A stretch of 64,000 nt of DNA, from positions 124,001-188,000 of the forward strand of contig NZ_AMSI01000012.1 of assembly GCF_000300515.1 (NCBI RefSeq), in the 5' to 3' direction. The notes beneath the pieces were generated by a model. The model saw nothing but the letters and a program-made list of their open reading frames with translations. It ran no database searches and was not told the DNA's origin. A program made the position numbers and the translations under genes. Position 1 is the first letter of the stretch. Every line of letters starts with the position of its first letter. The stretch comes from Nitratireductor indicus C115 (GTDB lineage: Bacteria; Pseudomonadota; Alphaproteobacteria; Rhizobiales; Rhizobiaceae). This document shows, one piece after another, positions 17,871 through 26,875 of this stretch.

Positions 17871-18734
17871 CTACTGGCCACCCCCCAGCGAGTAGATGTA
17901 GACGGACAACTGCTTGACCGCCGGATCGCCGAGGCGAGCCTGCCATGCAGGCATCACCCCTTGTTTCGGCAGGCGCACCTGCGCCGCTATATCGGCTTCG
18001 CTCGAACCGTAAAGCCAGATGGCATCCGCGAGGTTAGGCGCGCCGACCGAGATATCGCCCTTGCCCTGCTCGCCGTGGCAGGCAGCGCAATTGTCAGCAT
18101 AGACCTGGGCACCCGCTTCGGCGAGCGCAGCGTCGGAGGGCGTGCCGGTGAAGGAGACCACATGGGCCGCCACCTGCTTGATCTCCTCGGGGCTCAGAAT
18201 GTCGCCGAATGCCGGCATGTCCGAGATACGCGTGTCGTCGTCGCCTTCTGCGCGGATACCATGGGCGATGGTCTGATGGATGCTCTCGATATCGCCGCCC
18301 CACAACCAGTCGTCATCGTTGAGGTTCGGATATCCGGCAGCGCCCTGCGCGCCCGAGCCGTGGCACTGCGAGCAATTCACCTTGAAGGCGGCAGAACCCG
18401 CCGAAGTGGCGAAGCGGCGCAGCGTCTCGTCGCCCAGAATTTCCTCGAGCGGCTTCTCGGCAATAGCCGTGCGCAGGCTCGCCTGTTCCGCAGAGACTGC
18501 CTCCAGCGTGGTGGAAAGCTCCTGTCGGCTCGAATAGCCGAGCACGCCCTTGGTGGCCGAGCTGATCATCGGCCAGGCCGGATAGGCGATCGTATAGGCA
18601 AGTGCCCATACGATGGTGCCGTAGAAGGTCCAGACCCACCAGCGGGGCATGGGGTTGTCGAGTTCCTTGATCCCGTCCCATTCATGGCCGGTTGTCGAGA
18701 CGCCGGAAATCTCGTCGATGTGTTTTTCGCTCAT
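17871..18734 (-). CDS. ccoP: cbb3-type cytochrome c oxidase subunit III, CcoP (FixP)
   Basis: A 287-residue membrane-anchored diheme cytochrome c that passes electrons from the cytochrome bc1/c pool to the CcoN active site. After a short soluble stretch and one membrane helix (WVWTFYGTIVWALAYTIAYP) there are two heme c motifs, CSQCH near residue 123 and CAACH near 220. The start at 18734 (MSEKHIDEISG) was chosen by family alignment; the frame extends further upstream but would cover ccoQ. It is the last gene of the operon and is followed by a strong terminator. Confidence 0.97.
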   Translation of the reverse strand: MSEKHIDEISGVSTTGHEWDGIKELDNPMPRWWVWTFYGTIVWALAYTIAYPAWPMISSATKGVLGYSSRQELSTTLEAVSAEQASLRTAIAEKPLEEILGDETLRRFATSAGSAAFKVNCSQCHGSGAQGAAGYPNLNDDDWLWGGDIESIHQTIAHGIRAEGDDDTRISDMPAFGDILSPEEIKQVAAHVVSFTGTPSDAALAEAGAQVYADNCAACHGEQGKGDISVGAPNLADAIWLYGSSEADIAAQVRLPKQGVMPAWQARLGDPAVKQLSVYIYSLGGGQ

Positions 18735-18735
18735 C

Positions 18736-18885
18736 TCAGTCGTCCTTAAGCGGAATACGGGCGGCTTCGTCTGCACTCTTCTTGCTTCCGGGGCGGAAGG
18801 CGAAGAGCACCACGCCGACAAAGACGATCACCATGAAAAGGAGACCCCAGCTGTCGGCGAATTGGCGCATTGCGGTGTAGTCCAT
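18736..18885 (-). CDS. ccoQ: cbb3-type oxidase subunit IV, CcoQ (FixQ)
   Basis: A 49-residue single-helix subunit that stabilises the cbb3 oxidase. The start at 18885 (MDYTAMRQFADSWG) is the classical FixQ N-terminus with an AGGAG-like site upstream; the helix LLFMVIVFVGVVLFAFRPG follows. It sits between ccoO and ccoP, ending one base before the ccoP start codon. Confidence 0.95.
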   Translation of the reverse strand: MDYTAMRQFADSWGLLFMVIVFVGVVLFAFRPGSKKSADEAARIPLKDD

Positions 18886-18895
18886 CGCAACTCTC

Positions 18896-19627
18896 CTACC
18901 GGTATCCGGCTGTTTCGTCATAGGTCGAGAAATCGACCAGCGTGCCGAGCATTTGCAGATAGGCAACCAGCGCATCCATTTCGGTCACTGCTGCGGGATT
19001 GCCGTCGAAATCCGCCACCACTGCCTTGGGGTAGCGCTCCAGAAGGCCGGATGTATCGGCATCCGGATTGGCCTGTGCGTGAATGTCCGCATTGGCGTTG
19101 GCGACCATCTCTTCCGTGTAGGGAACGCCCACGCGTTGATTGGCCACGAGCTGCGTGGAGAAGTCTCCGATCTCGAGCGGCGTGTCCTTCAGGAAGCCAT
19201 AGCGGGGCATCACCGATTCCGGCACCACGGAGCGCGGATCGGTCAGGTGATCGACGTGCCAGGTGTTGGAATAGCGGCCGCCGACGCGGGCGAGGTCGGG
19301 CCCCGTCCGCTTCGACCCCCACTGGAAGGGGTGATCGTACATCGATTCCGCCGCAAGGCTGTAATTGCCGTAGCGTTCGACCTCGTCCCTGAAGGGACGG
19401 ATCATCTGGCTGTGGCAAAGATAGCAGCCCTCGCGGATGTAGATGTTGCGCCCCGCCAGTTCGAGCGGGCTGTAGGGGCGCATGCCCTCAACCTTTTCGA
19501 TGGTGTTCTGAAGGTAGAACAGCGGGGCGATCTCCACGATGCCGCCGATGGTCACCACAGCAAAGGAGCACACCAGAAGCAGGGTCGCGTTCTTCTCAAT
19601 GATCGCGTGTTTGTCGAGCAATGCCAT
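18896..19627 (-). CDS. ccoO: cbb3-type cytochrome c oxidase subunit II, CcoO (FixO)
   Basis: A 243-residue monoheme cytochrome c subunit. It has an N-terminal membrane helix (residues about 12-32), the heme c site [14 protein letters not shown] near residue 72 and the axial-ligand region [14 protein letters not shown]. Length is normal for FixO (240-245). It receives electrons from CcoP and passes them to CcoN. It starts 12 bases after the ccoN stop. Confidence 0.97.
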   Translation of the reverse strand: MALLDKHAIIEKNATLLLVCSFAVVTIGGIVEIAPLFYLQNTIEKVEGMRPYSPLELAGRNIYIREGCYLCHSQMIRPFRDEVERYGNYSLAAESMYDHPFQWGSKRTGPDLARVGGRYSNTWHVDHLTDPRSVVPESVMPRYGFLKDTPLEIGDFSTQLVANQRVGVPYTEEMVANANADIHAQANPDADTSGLLERYPKAVVADFDGNPAAVTEMDALVAYLQMLGTLVDFSTYDETAGYR

Positions 19628-19639
19628 TGGTAGCGCTCC

Positions 19640-21280
19640 TTAACCGGCATTTTGAATGGTGGGCGCGGGCTGCGTGACGCGGCCGCCGATGGGCTCTTCC
19701 TCACGCTCGTATCCCAGGATGGTCATGATGAGGTTGTAGGCCATCACCACGCCGCCGAGCAGGAACAGGGCGCCGCCGAGTGCGCGCAGCACGTAGTAGG
19801 GGTGCATTGCTGCAACCGTTTCGGCGAAGGAGTAGACCAGGAAGCCCTGATCGTCATACTCGCGCCACATCAGGCCCTGCTGGATGCCCGACACCCACAT
19901 CACGGCCGCGTAAACCACGATGCCGAGCGTCGCCAGCCAGAAGTGCCAGGTCACCAGACGCAGCGAGTACAGGCGGTCGCGGTTCCACAGCTTCGGAACC
20001 AGATAGTAGACGGCGCCAAAGGTGATCATGCCAACCCAGCCCAGAGCACCCGAATGGACGTGACCGATGGTCCAGTCCGTGTAGTGCGAGAGCGAGTTGA
20101 CGGCCTTCACCGACATCATCGGACCCTCGAAGGTCGACATTCCGTAGAAGGCGACGGCCAGAACCATCATGCGGATGATCGGATCCGTGCGCAGCTTGTC
20201 CCAGGCGCCCGAAAGCGTCATCAGGCCGTTGATCATGCCACCCCACGAAGGCATCCACAGCATGATCGAGAACACCATTCCGAGCGTCTGCGCCCAGTCG
20301 GGCAGGGCGGTGTAATGCAGATGGTGCGGACCGGCCCAGATATAGAGGAAGATCAGCGCCCAGAAGTGGATGATCGACAGGCGGTAGGAATAGACCGGGC
20401 GGTTGGCCTGCTTGGGGATGAAGTAATACATCATGCCGAGGAAGCCGGCGGTCAGGAAGAAGCCCACCGCATTATGGCCGTACCACCACTGGGTCAGCGC
20501 ATCCTGGACGCCCGAGAACAGGGAATAGCTCTTGGAGCCGAGCGGCGAGACGGGAACCGCGAGGTTGTTCACCACATGCAGCATCGCGATGGTTACGATG
20601 AAGGAGAGGTAGAACCAGTTCGCCACATAGATATGCGGCTCCTTGCGCTTCAGGATCGTTCCGAGGAAGACGATGAGATAGGCAACCCAAACGATGGTCA
20701 GGAACAGGTCCACATACCATTCGGGTTCGGCATATTCGCGGCTCTGGGTGATGCCCAGGAGATAGCCGGTGGCCGCCATCACGATGAAGAGCTGGTAGCC
20801 CCAGAAGACGAACCACGAGAGATTGCCGCCGAACAGTCGCGCGCGCGACGTGCGCTGCACCACATAGAAGGAGGTGGCGATCAGTGCGTTGCCGCCGAAG
20901 GCGAAGATCACCGCGGAGGTGTGCAGCGGGCGCATGCGGCCGAAATTGAACCAAGGCTCAAGATTGAGATCGGGGTAGGCAAGCTGCAGCGCCACGGTGA
21001 CGCCCACGAGAAAGCCGACAATTCCCCAGAACATGGTGGCGATGACGCCGTAGCGCACCGGACCGTCCATGTAACTCTCGGTATCGGTTTGAAGCGGTAT
21101 GGATGCCGCCGTCGCCGGAGCGAAGCTCGTGTTGCGCATCAACACGATCGTTCCGACAAAAAGAACAAAGAACAGAACCCACATATGTGCCTGGAAGGCC
21201 GAGTCCTGCGCGAGGCCGGCTGCGGCTAGCGCAGCAAAGGCCGCAACGCCGACCAGTACGATCTCGGTGCCAAATCTCAT
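19640..21280 (-). CDS. ccoN: cbb3-type cytochrome c oxidase subunit I, CcoN (FixN)
   Basis: The 546-residue catalytic subunit of the high-affinity cbb3 oxidase, a 12-helix membrane protein with low-spin heme b, high-spin heme b3 and CuB. Conserved histidine motifs include [16 protein letters not shown] (heme b), [18 protein letters not shown] (CuB), [14 protein letters not shown] (CuB pair) and [16 protein letters not shown] (heme ligands). It is the first gene of ccoNOQP; an FNR/FixK box (21371-21384) lies about 97 bases upstream and is shared with the divergent hemN. Confidence 0.98.
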   Translation of the reverse strand: MRFGTEIVLVGVAAFAALAAAGLAQDSAFQAHMWVLFFVLFVGTIVLMRNTSFAPATAASIPLQTDTESYMDGPVRYGVIATMFWGIVGFLVGVTVALQLAYPDLNLEPWFNFGRMRPLHTSAVIFAFGGNALIATSFYVVQRTSRARLFGGNLSWFVFWGYQLFIVMAATGYLLGITQSREYAEPEWYVDLFLTIVWVAYLIVFLGTILKRKEPHIYVANWFYLSFIVTIAMLHVVNNLAVPVSPLGSKSYSLFSGVQDALTQWWYGHNAVGFFLTAGFLGMMYYFIPKQANRPVYSYRLSIIHFWALIFLYIWAGPHHLHYTALPDWAQTLGMVFSIMLWMPSWGGMINGLMTLSGAWDKLRTDPIIRMMVLAVAFYGMSTFEGPMMSVKAVNSLSHYTDWTIGHVHSGALGWVGMITFGAVYYLVPKLWNRDRLYSLRLVTWHFWLATLGIVVYAAVMWVSGIQQGLMWREYDDQGFLVYSFAETVAAMHPYYVLRALGGALFLLGGVVMAYNLIMTILGYEREEEPIGGRVTQPAPTIQNAG

Positions 21281-21370
21281 TGCTATTTCCCCAATCCAGA
21301 AAAGCGAGCGGGAATCCGGTTCCCCCCGATTCTCGCATCCTTCCTTTCTCTTAGCCGATCGTCACGCGCC

Positions 21371-21384
21371 TTGATCTGCGTCAA
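21371..21384. promoter_or_regulatory. FNR/FixK box in the ccoN-hemN divergent promoter
   Basis: TTGATCTGCGTCAA matches TTGAT-N4-ATCAA with one change. It lies about 58 bases before the hemN start and about 97 before the ccoN start, so one FixK dimer could activate both directions. Confidence 0.9.
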
Positions 21385-21435
21385 AGCTTCCCGGTCCCGG
21401 ATCGGAAAGAGAATGGTTTCAACAACCATATCGGG

Positions 21436-22818
21436 ATGACAGCCATGCAGCGTGCAGGCGAACAGATGAACGGAACACGGCCCGCAGAACGGTTTTCGGA
21501 AGCGGTTCCGCGCTACACGAGCTATCCCACCGCTCCGCATTTTCATGCCGGAGTGACCGGCGAGGTGTTTTCACGCTGGCTGGGCGAAATGCGTCGCGGC
21601 GAGGAGATATCGCTTTATGTGCATATCCCCTTCTGCGACCGCCTTTGCTGGTTCTGCGCCTGCCATACGAAGATGACGCGCCGCTACGAGCCGGTAGCCG
21701 AATTCATCGAGGCGCTCCTGTGTGAGATCGCGACGGTCGGCCGCATGGTGGCAAGCAGGGGGCACGTGCGGGCGCTGCATTTCGGGGGCGGTTCGCCGAC
21801 CATGCTCAAGCCCGAGGATGTGGTGCGGCTCGGTGTCGCGCTACGCACATCGTTCGAATTTATGGACGATGCGGAAATCAGTGTCGAACTCGACCCCAGC
21901 GACATGGACGAAGCGCGCTTCGACGCTTTCGCCGCGATCGGTATGACGCGGGCGAGCCTCGGTGTGCAGGATTTCGAACCTCGCGTTCAGCAGGCGATCA
22001 ATCGCGAGCAGACCTTCGAGCAGACCAAGGCGGTGATCGACGGCGTTCGTTCCAGGGGTGTTCGTTCGGTCAATCTCGATCTCCTTTATGGGTTGCCGCA
22101 CCAGACAGTCGATAGCGTGGCCCGCACGATCCGCGAGGCGCTTACCCTGTCTCCGGACCGTATTGCGCTTTTCGGTTATGCCCATGTGCCCTGGTTCAAG
22201 AAGCACCAGACGATGATCGATGAAGCGGCATTGCCAGGCCCGCGCGAACGTTATGCCCAGCAGCAGGAGGCCGCGCGCATAATATGTGAGGCGGGTTACG
22301 AACCCATCGGCCTCGATCATTTCGCCAAGCCTGGCGACGCCCTTGCACTTGCTGCCGATGAGGGCCGCCTCTACCGCAATTTCCAGGGCTACACGGAAGA
22401 TGCCTGCAAGACCCTGATCGGTCTCGGACCGTCCTCGGTCTCGCGTCTGCCGCAAGGCTATGCACAGAACACCCCGGCAACCGCCAATTATGAACGCACG
22501 GTCAGGGACGGCGGAGTTGCGGTCGCGCGCGGAATTGCCTTCAGCGAGGAAGACCGTGCGCGGGGCTGGCTGATCGAGAGGCTGATGTGCGACTTCGCCT
22601 TCTCGCAGGAAGAGGTGGTTCGTCTGTTCGGCGATTATGGCCGGCTCCTGGTGGAAGAAGCGCGTGATTGTGCGCGAAACGATGCCGGGGCGGGTCTTGT
22701 CGAGACGGATGCAGGTTTCGTCGTGCGAGACGAGGCGCGACCGCTTGTCCGCTCCACGGCGGCGCGTTTCGATCAATATTTCAAGCGCGGCAGCGCACGG
22801 CATTCGGCGGCGGTGTGA
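21436..22818 (+). CDS. hemN: Oxygen-independent coproporphyrinogen III oxidase (radical SAM)
   Basis: A 460-residue radical-SAM enzyme that decarboxylates coproporphyrinogen III to protoporphyrinogen IX without oxygen, feeding heme synthesis for the cbb3 oxidase. The iron-sulfur motif is CDRLCWFCAC (Cys67, 71, 74 and 76), preceded by the family motif PRYTSYPTAPHF, and followed by the glycine-rich SAM region ALHFGGGSPT. Length is typical of true HemN (about 455), not the shorter HemW. Three in-frame ATGs (21436, 21445, 21466) precede the family core; none has a strong ribosome site. It is controlled by the FixK box shared with ccoN. Confidence 0.96.
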   Translation: MTAMQRAGEQMNGTRPAERFSEAVPRYTSYPTAPHFHAGVTGEVFSRWLGEMRRGEEISLYVHIPFCDRLCWFCACHTKMTRRYEPVAEFIEALLCEIATVGRMVASRGHVRALHFGGGSPTMLKPEDVVRLGVALRTSFEFMDDAEISVELDPSDMDEARFDAFAAIGMTRASLGVQDFEPRVQQAINREQTFEQTKAVIDGVRSRGVRSVNLDLLYGLPHQTVDSVARTIREALTLSPDRIALFGYAHVPWFKKHQTMIDEAALPGPRERYAQQQEAARIICEAGYEPIGLDHFAKPGDALALAADEGRLYRNFQGYTEDACKTLIGLGPSSVSRLPQGYAQNTPATANYERTVRDGGVAVARGIAFSEEDRARGWLIERLMCDFAFSQEEVVRLFGDYGRLLVEEARDCARNDAGAGLVETDAGFVVRDEARPLVRSTAARFDQYFKRGSARHSAAV

Positions 22819-22911
22819 ACCGTTGCCGGGGCTTGTGCAATATCGGAGTTGATAAAAGCGGGCCAGAACAGTCAAAGCGTTGCGGCCTTCCCGGCGCGCA
22901 GCCGCAAGTCT

Positions 22912-23211
22912 TCAGGCGGCGGCCACCTGCCGGGCCGCTTTCTCGAAACGCCGTGCATTCGGGCAAAATGCTGGTGGGTGCAGGTGATGTTCGCCGGCGG
23001 TGGCCTGCAACCAGCTGCGGCACGATTGCGCATTGGCGCAAAGCGCACAGATGCGCATCGTCTCCGCCATCGCCTGTCCAAGGCAATCATCAGTGAGCTG
23101 CTGGATATCGACGTCGCAGCGATCGAGCATACGAACCAGCAAATGCGTATGGCTTTTGCCCGCATAGCTGTTGCCCATATGGCTATCGACCGTATCGCTG
23201 AGGTTGTTCAC
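22912..23211 (-). CDS. DUF6455 family cysteine-rich small protein
   Basis: A 99-residue protein of unknown function resembling DUF6455 proteins that are often found near fix genes. The C-terminal half has a cysteine pattern suited to metal or cluster binding: Cys55, Cys58, Cys64 and Cys83 (RICALCANAQSCRSW ... FCPNARRF). The GTG start at 23211 is chosen because AGGAG lies eight bases upstream; a GTG nine bases earlier is too close to it. A near-consensus FNR box (23266-23279) lies about 61 bases upstream, so low-oxygen induction is expected. A role in heme or copper handling or redox sensing is possible but not shown. Confidence 0.75.
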   Translation of the reverse strand: MNNLSDTVDSHMGNSYAGKSHTHLLVRMLDRCDVDIQQLTDDCLGQAMAETMRICALCANAQSCRSWLQATAGEHHLHPPAFCPNARRFEKAARQVAAA

Positions 23212-23265
23212 CGCAGACACTCCTGTTGAACCATGTCCCTTTAGCGATTTAAGGCAAGGTCTGCA

Positions 23266-23279
23266 TTGCGCTGGATCAA
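23266..23279 (-). promoter_or_regulatory. Near-consensus FNR/FixK box upstream of the DUF6455 gene
   Basis: TTGCGCTGGATCAA has one perfect half-site (ATCAA) and one altered half (TTGCG). It sits about 61 bases before the DUF6455 start, the usual activating position, and about 145 bases before fixL. Confidence 0.6.
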
Positions 23280-23416
23280 ATTACGGCAAGCTTCGCCGTT
23301 GGGAACAGTGACTTTCCTTGACATGTTTCGGAGGGACGGATTTCGCAGCCCCTTGCGATGGCCGGCGTGATGGAAATAATGCGTCACGATAAGCATTTCA
23401 TCTGGAAGGGGCGATC

Positions 23417-24904
23417 TTGGGGCCAGGGCTTGATATTGCCGGATCGACTCGGAACAACTGTATCGCCGGCTACGCTGTCGCGCTGATTGGTTGCGCAGCG
23501 CTTTTGTCCGCGGGTTTCGGAACTGGATGGGCCTTCGGCGAAGCCTGGACGATGCTTGTCGGCGGTCTCACCACGCTCGGCGCCGCGGTGATTGGCGGGC
23601 GCTATCCGGGATTTCTGGCTGCCGCGCTTTCTGCAGGAGGTGTGGGCGTTGCGGCCTATCTCGGCTCCCTGTCGGTGGCTGCGCCGCTATTGGGTGGCTT
23701 CGCGGTATTCCTCCTCCTGCTTGCCCATGCAGGCGCCGTGTGCCGGGATACGGGAGAGGCGAGCCGTTTGATGCGCCAGCGCTACGAGGCGCGCGACGCC
23801 CATCTTCGCTCGATACTGGACACCGTGCCGGACGCCACCGTGGTGATCAACGACCATGGGGCTATGGTCTCCTTCAATCGGGCGGCGGTGCGGCAGTTCG
23901 GCTATGAGGAAGAGGAGGTTCTGGGCAAGAACGTCAATCTCCTGATGCCCGAACCTTATCGCGCCCAGCATGACGGCTATATGCAGCGCTATTTCCGCAC
24001 GGGCGAAAAGCGCATTATCGGCATAGACCGCGTGGTCGTGGGACGCCGCAAGGACGGGTCGACCTTTCCGATGAAGCTCGCCGTCGGCGAAATGCAGAGC
24101 AACGGCCAGGCGTTTTTCACCGGATTCATTCGTGATCTGACCGAGCGCGCGGAAACGGAAGCGAAGCTGGAGGAGATTCAGTCCGAGCTGGCCCAGCTTG
24201 CCCGTGTGAACGAGCTTGGCGAGATGGCGTCAACGCTGGCCCATGAGCTGAACCAGCCGCTTTCGGCCATTTCCAATTATGTGCAGGGCTGCAACCGGCT
24301 GCTCAAGGATATGCCCGACAGCGTATCGGAGCGCATGCGCGATGCGCTTGAGGAAACCGCGCGCCAGTCGCTGCATGCCGGGCAGATCATCCGTCATCTG
24401 CGCGAATTCGTAACCCATGGTGAAACGGAAAAGCAGCCAGAGGATGTGCAGAAGCTGATCGAGGAGGCCGCAGCCCTCGCGCTGGTCGGTTCCCGCGAAC
24501 TGGGGGTCCGCACCGTCTTCGAGTTCGCCCCGGCGCTTGGGCGCGTCATGGTGGACCGGGTGCAGATACAGCAGATCATGGTCAATCTGATGCGCAATGC
24601 GATGGAAGCGATGCGCAACAGCGGAAAACGCGAACTCAGGATATCGGTTCAGGCGGGCGAGGCCCGAACCATCGTGATCGAGGTATGCGATACGGGCATC
24701 GGCATCCCGGAGGAGATCGCCGAAAATCTCTTCAAGCCCTTCGTGACCTCGAAACGCGGCGGTATGGGCGTCGGCCTCTCCATTTCCAAGCGCATAGCAG
24801 AAGCCCATGGCGGTGCGCTGGAGATGGTGACCACGGGGAACACTGGCACCCGTTTCCGCTTCATCCTGCCTGCACTGGAAGAACAGGAACTGCAGAATGT
24901 CTGA
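23417..24904 (+). CDS. fixL: Oxygen sensor histidine kinase FixL
   Basis: A 495-residue membrane sensor kinase that phosphorylates FixJ when oxygen is low. In order: about four membrane helices (residues 15-110), a heme-binding PAS domain (about 125-245), a HisKA domain with the phospho-acceptor His276 ([14 protein letters not shown]) and a HATPase domain ([30 protein letters not shown]). The PAS domain keeps the proximal heme ligand His185 and the arginines R191 and R205, equivalent to H200, R206 and R220 of Bradyrhizobium FixL; the position of its H214 is Arg199. The TTG start at 23417 follows GGAAGGGG. It overlaps fixJ by eight bases. Confidence 0.95.
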   Translation: MGPGLDIAGSTRNNCIAGYAVALIGCAALLSAGFGTGWAFGEAWTMLVGGLTTLGAAVIGGRYPGFLAAALSAGGVGVAAYLGSLSVAAPLLGGFAVFLLLLAHAGAVCRDTGEASRLMRQRYEARDAHLRSILDTVPDATVVINDHGAMVSFNRAAVRQFGYEEEEVLGKNVNLLMPEPYRAQHDGYMQRYFRTGEKRIIGIDRVVVGRRKDGSTFPMKLAVGEMQSNGQAFFTGFIRDLTERAETEAKLEEIQSELAQLARVNELGEMASTLAHELNQPLSAISNYVQGCNRLLKDMPDSVSERMRDALEETARQSLHAGQIIRHLREFVTHGETEKQPEDVQKLIEEAAALALVGSRELGVRTVFEFAPALGRVMVDRVQIQQIMVNLMRNAMEAMRNSGKRELRISVQAGEARTIVIEVCDTGIGIPEEIAENLFKPFVTSKRGGMGVGLSISKRIAEAHGGALEMVTTGNTGTRFRFILPALEEQELQNV

Positions 24905-25514
24905 AGACGTGGTGATCCACATCGTTGACGATGAGGAGCCGGTTCGAAAATCGCTGGCTTTTCTGTTGACCATGGCAGGGCATGTTGCCCGCATCCATGA
25001 ATCCGCGACGGCCTTCCTGAAGGTCGCGCCCGGCCTGCACGATGCGTGTCTGATCACCGATCTGCGCATGCCCGACATGAGTGGAGTGGAGCTGCTGCTC
25101 AAGCTGCGCGATTCGGGCCATATGCTGCCCTCCATCGTCATCACTGGCCATGGCGATGTGCCGATGGCGGTCGAGGCAATGAAAGCCGGAGCCATCGATT
25201 TTATCGAGAAGCCTTTCGATGACGAGGTGTTGCTGGCCGCGGTGGACCGAGCCATAGCCGAGGCTGACAAGCGCCCGCGCGAAGGTGCGGATTCTGCTGA
25301 TGTGCGCCAGCGCATCGAGCATCTTTCAGACCGTGAACGTCAGGTCATGAAGCGCATCGTGGCGGGTCTGCCCAACAAGGCGATTGCATTCGAACTGGAT
25401 ATTTCGCCGCGTACGGTCGAGGTGCACAGGGCAAATGTCATGATGAAGATGCAGGCAAGAAATCTGCCTGAGCTCGTGCGCATGGTTCTGGCCTGCGAAG
25501 CCGCACACGATTGA
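24897..25514 (+). CDS. fixJ: Response regulator FixJ
   Basis: A 205-residue two-domain regulator. The receiver domain (residues 1-120) has the acidic pair in [10 protein letters not shown], the phospho-acceptor Asp55 ([13 protein letters not shown]) and Lys in FIEKPFDDE; the C-terminal LuxR-type HTH (about 140-200) includes [40 protein letters not shown]. Phosphorylated by FixL, it activates fixK; a matching binding site is present at 25985-25997. It overlaps fixL by eight bases and is surely co-transcribed with it. Confidence 0.97.
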   Translation: MSEDVVIHIVDDEEPVRKSLAFLLTMAGHVARIHESATAFLKVAPGLHDACLITDLRMPDMSGVELLLKLRDSGHMLPSIVITGHGDVPMAVEAMKAGAIDFIEKPFDDEVLLAAVDRAIAEADKRPREGADSADVRQRIEHLSDRERQVMKRIVAGLPNKAIAFELDISPRTVEVHRANVMMKMQARNLPELVRMVLACEAAHD

Positions 25515-25528
25515 TTTTCCGCTCTCCT

Positions 25529-25542
25529 TTGATCCAAAGCAA
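25529..25542 (+). promoter_or_regulatory. Near-consensus FNR/FixK box upstream of the FixT-like gene
   Basis: TTGATCCAAAGCAA differs from TTGAT-N4-ATCAA by one base in the right half. Its centre is about 88 bases before the GTG start at 25623. This suggests FixK-dependent expression of the FixT-like receiver. A partial FixJ-like core (AGTTTCCC, 25568-25575) lies a little further down. Confidence 0.65.
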
Positions 25543-25622
25543 AGCATTGTGCGACGACATGTCCCAGAGTTTCCCTGCCGGGATGGCGATGTGCGCTTCC
25601 GGGGACTGGGAGAAGCCTTGCC

Positions 25623-25991
25623 GTGCCTTACATGATTGCGGTCGTTGCACCTGAATCGGCTTTCCGGCTTTCGCTTCGTTTCATGCTCGAATCGGAAGGC
25701 TACAGGGTGAGATTGCTGGACGGCCTGGATGAGCTGTCGCGTCTTGCCGGCGGTAACCAGGGTGTTATGGTGGATTGCATCGTGGTGGATCATGAGATCC
25801 TTGAAGAACGGCATATCCCGGTCGCCGAAATCCTGGAAAAGGGCTGCCCGGTCATTCTTTTGGCAAACGCGCCGGATGTGGTGCCGCAGCATGCCTGGTT
25901 GCGGATTGTCGAAAAGCCGCTTCTGGGCGGAGCGGTGGTGAGGGCGGTCCAAGAACTGCTTCATGATGAGCGCCGCGCCCACGCTACGTAG
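25623..25991 (+). CDS. Single-domain receiver protein, FixT-like
   Basis: A 122-residue stand-alone receiver domain between fixJ and fixK. The phospho-acceptor position Asp56 (CIVVDHEI) and the Lys of IVEKPL are kept, but the acidic pair is reduced to one Glu (VVAPES) and the switch Thr/Ser is replaced (ILLANAP), so phosphotransfer is doubtful. In Sinorhizobium the receiver-like protein FixT binds FixL and blocks its autophosphorylation, and its gene depends on FixK. The position and near-consensus FixK box support the same role here. The GTG start follows GGGAGAAG seven bases upstream. The stop codon overlaps the FixJ site for fixK. Confidence 0.7.
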   Translation: MPYMIAVVAPESAFRLSLRFMLESEGYRVRLLDGLDELSRLAGGNQGVMVDCIVVDHEILEERHIPVAEILEKGCPVILLANAPDVVPQHAWLRIVEKPLLGGAVVRAVQELLHDERRAHAT

Positions 25992-25997
25992 TTTCCC
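25985..25997 (+). promoter_or_regulatory. FixJ binding site of the fixK promoter
   Basis: TACGTAGTTTCCC is an exact match to the high-affinity FixJ motif TAMGTAGTTTCCC known from in vitro selection with Sinorhizobium FixJ. It lies about 95 bases before the fixK start and includes the TAG stop codon of the preceding FixT-like gene. Confidence 0.9.
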
Positions 25998-26091
25998 GTA
26001 GGGACAAAACCGAATTTCGCAAGCGCGCCGAAAGAGGCAATCTTCCTGCATAGGCAAGAGTCATTCAGCCAGTGCAATCGGGAGACAACAG

Positions 26092-26778
26092 ATGCTTGCT
26101 CAGGCCGCAACAGCTTCGCATTTCCCCGGCAACACCCTGACCGGACATTCCTTTGCCGGTCGCGACAGACTTGGCGATCTCGGTCGCATGCCTGCCTCCT
26201 TCGCACCGGAACAGCCGCATCAGGTGGCCTTTTACGAGGCCAACCAGGAAATCTATGCGCAGGGCGAGGAAGCCAAGGCCCTTTATCAGGTGGAATATGG
26301 CGTCGTGCGCCTTTATCGCCTCCTGGCCGATGGCCGCCGCCAGATCAGCGCCTTCCATGTTGCGGGCGAGGTTTTCGGGTTCGAGGCCGATGGGCGGCAT
26401 CATTTCTTTGCCGAGGCCGTTTGCGGTGCCGGCATTCGCGTTTTCCGTCAGCCGGCGGGCGAGGGCACCTGGCGGCAGACCCTGAGTGCTGCGCTTGAGG
26501 CGCTGGTGCGTGCGCAGGAACACCTTCTGGTGATTGGCCGTCAGAATGCTGCCGAGCGCGTTGCAGCCTTCCTGCTCGATATGCGCAAACGCCAGGGCGG
26601 CGAACGCCAGATCGAATTGCCCATGTCGCGCACCGATATCGGCGATTATCTGGGCCTGACCATCGAAACCGTTTCGCGCATGCTGTCCAAGCTGAAGTCG
26701 AGCGGGATCATCCGCCTGACCAATGCGCGCGTGGTCGAGGTGCTGGACGAAGCGGCGCTGGAGGCTCTCTGCGAATAA
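26092..26778 (+). CDS. fixK: CRP/FNR family regulator FixK
   Basis: A 228-residue regulator with an N-terminal cyclic-nucleotide-like beta roll (about 45-130), a dimerisation helix and a C-terminal HTH (about 175-215; PMSRTDIGDYLGLTIETVSRML). The recognition helix carries the E-xx-SR residues that read TTGAT-N4-ATCAA. There is no N-terminal cysteine cluster of the FNR type, so it should not sense oxygen directly; control comes through FixLJ, consistent with the FixJ site in its promoter. Its targets here are ccoNOQP, ccoGHIS, hemN, the DUF6455 gene and the FixT-like gene. Confidence 0.92.
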   Translation: MLAQAATASHFPGNTLTGHSFAGRDRLGDLGRMPASFAPEQPHQVAFYEANQEIYAQGEEAKALYQVEYGVVRLYRLLADGRRQISAFHVAGEVFGFEADGRHHFFAEAVCGAGIRVFRQPAGEGTWRQTLSAALEALVRAQEHLLVIGRQNAAERVAAFLLDMRKRQGGERQIELPMSRTDIGDYLGLTIETVSRMLSKLKSSGIIRLTNARVVEVLDEAALEALCE

Positions 26779-26797
26779 ACGGAATCCGCCTGGCGGG

Positions 26798-26820
26798 CCT
26801 GCCCCGGAAACCGGGGCAGG
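26798..26820 (+). terminator. Hairpin after fixK
   Basis: A ten-base-pair perfect stem (CCTGCCCCGG / CCGGGGCAGG) with loop AAA lies 20 bases after the fixK stop. There is only TTGGGG after it, so it is not a strong terminator alone; a second hairpin follows. Confidence 0.6.
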
Positions 26821-26838
26821 TTGGGGCAATGGCGGATC

Positions 26839-26870
26839 AAGGCTCCGGCCTCGGGCCGGAGCCTTGTTGC
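26839..26870 (+). terminator. Second hairpin after fixK, likely intrinsic terminator
   Basis: AAGGCTCCGGCC-TCG-GGCCGGAGCCTT forms a 12-base-pair stem followed by GTTGCTTGTT. Together with the hairpin at 26798-26820 it probably ends the fixK transcript before the adenine deaminase gene. Confidence 0.75.
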
Positions 26871-26875
26871 TTGTT

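Noticed and set aside
19652-21229. Long plus-strand open frame opposite ccoN
   Set aside because: It is antisense to the certain ccoN gene; its translation is low-complexity and charged, as expected for a shadow frame.
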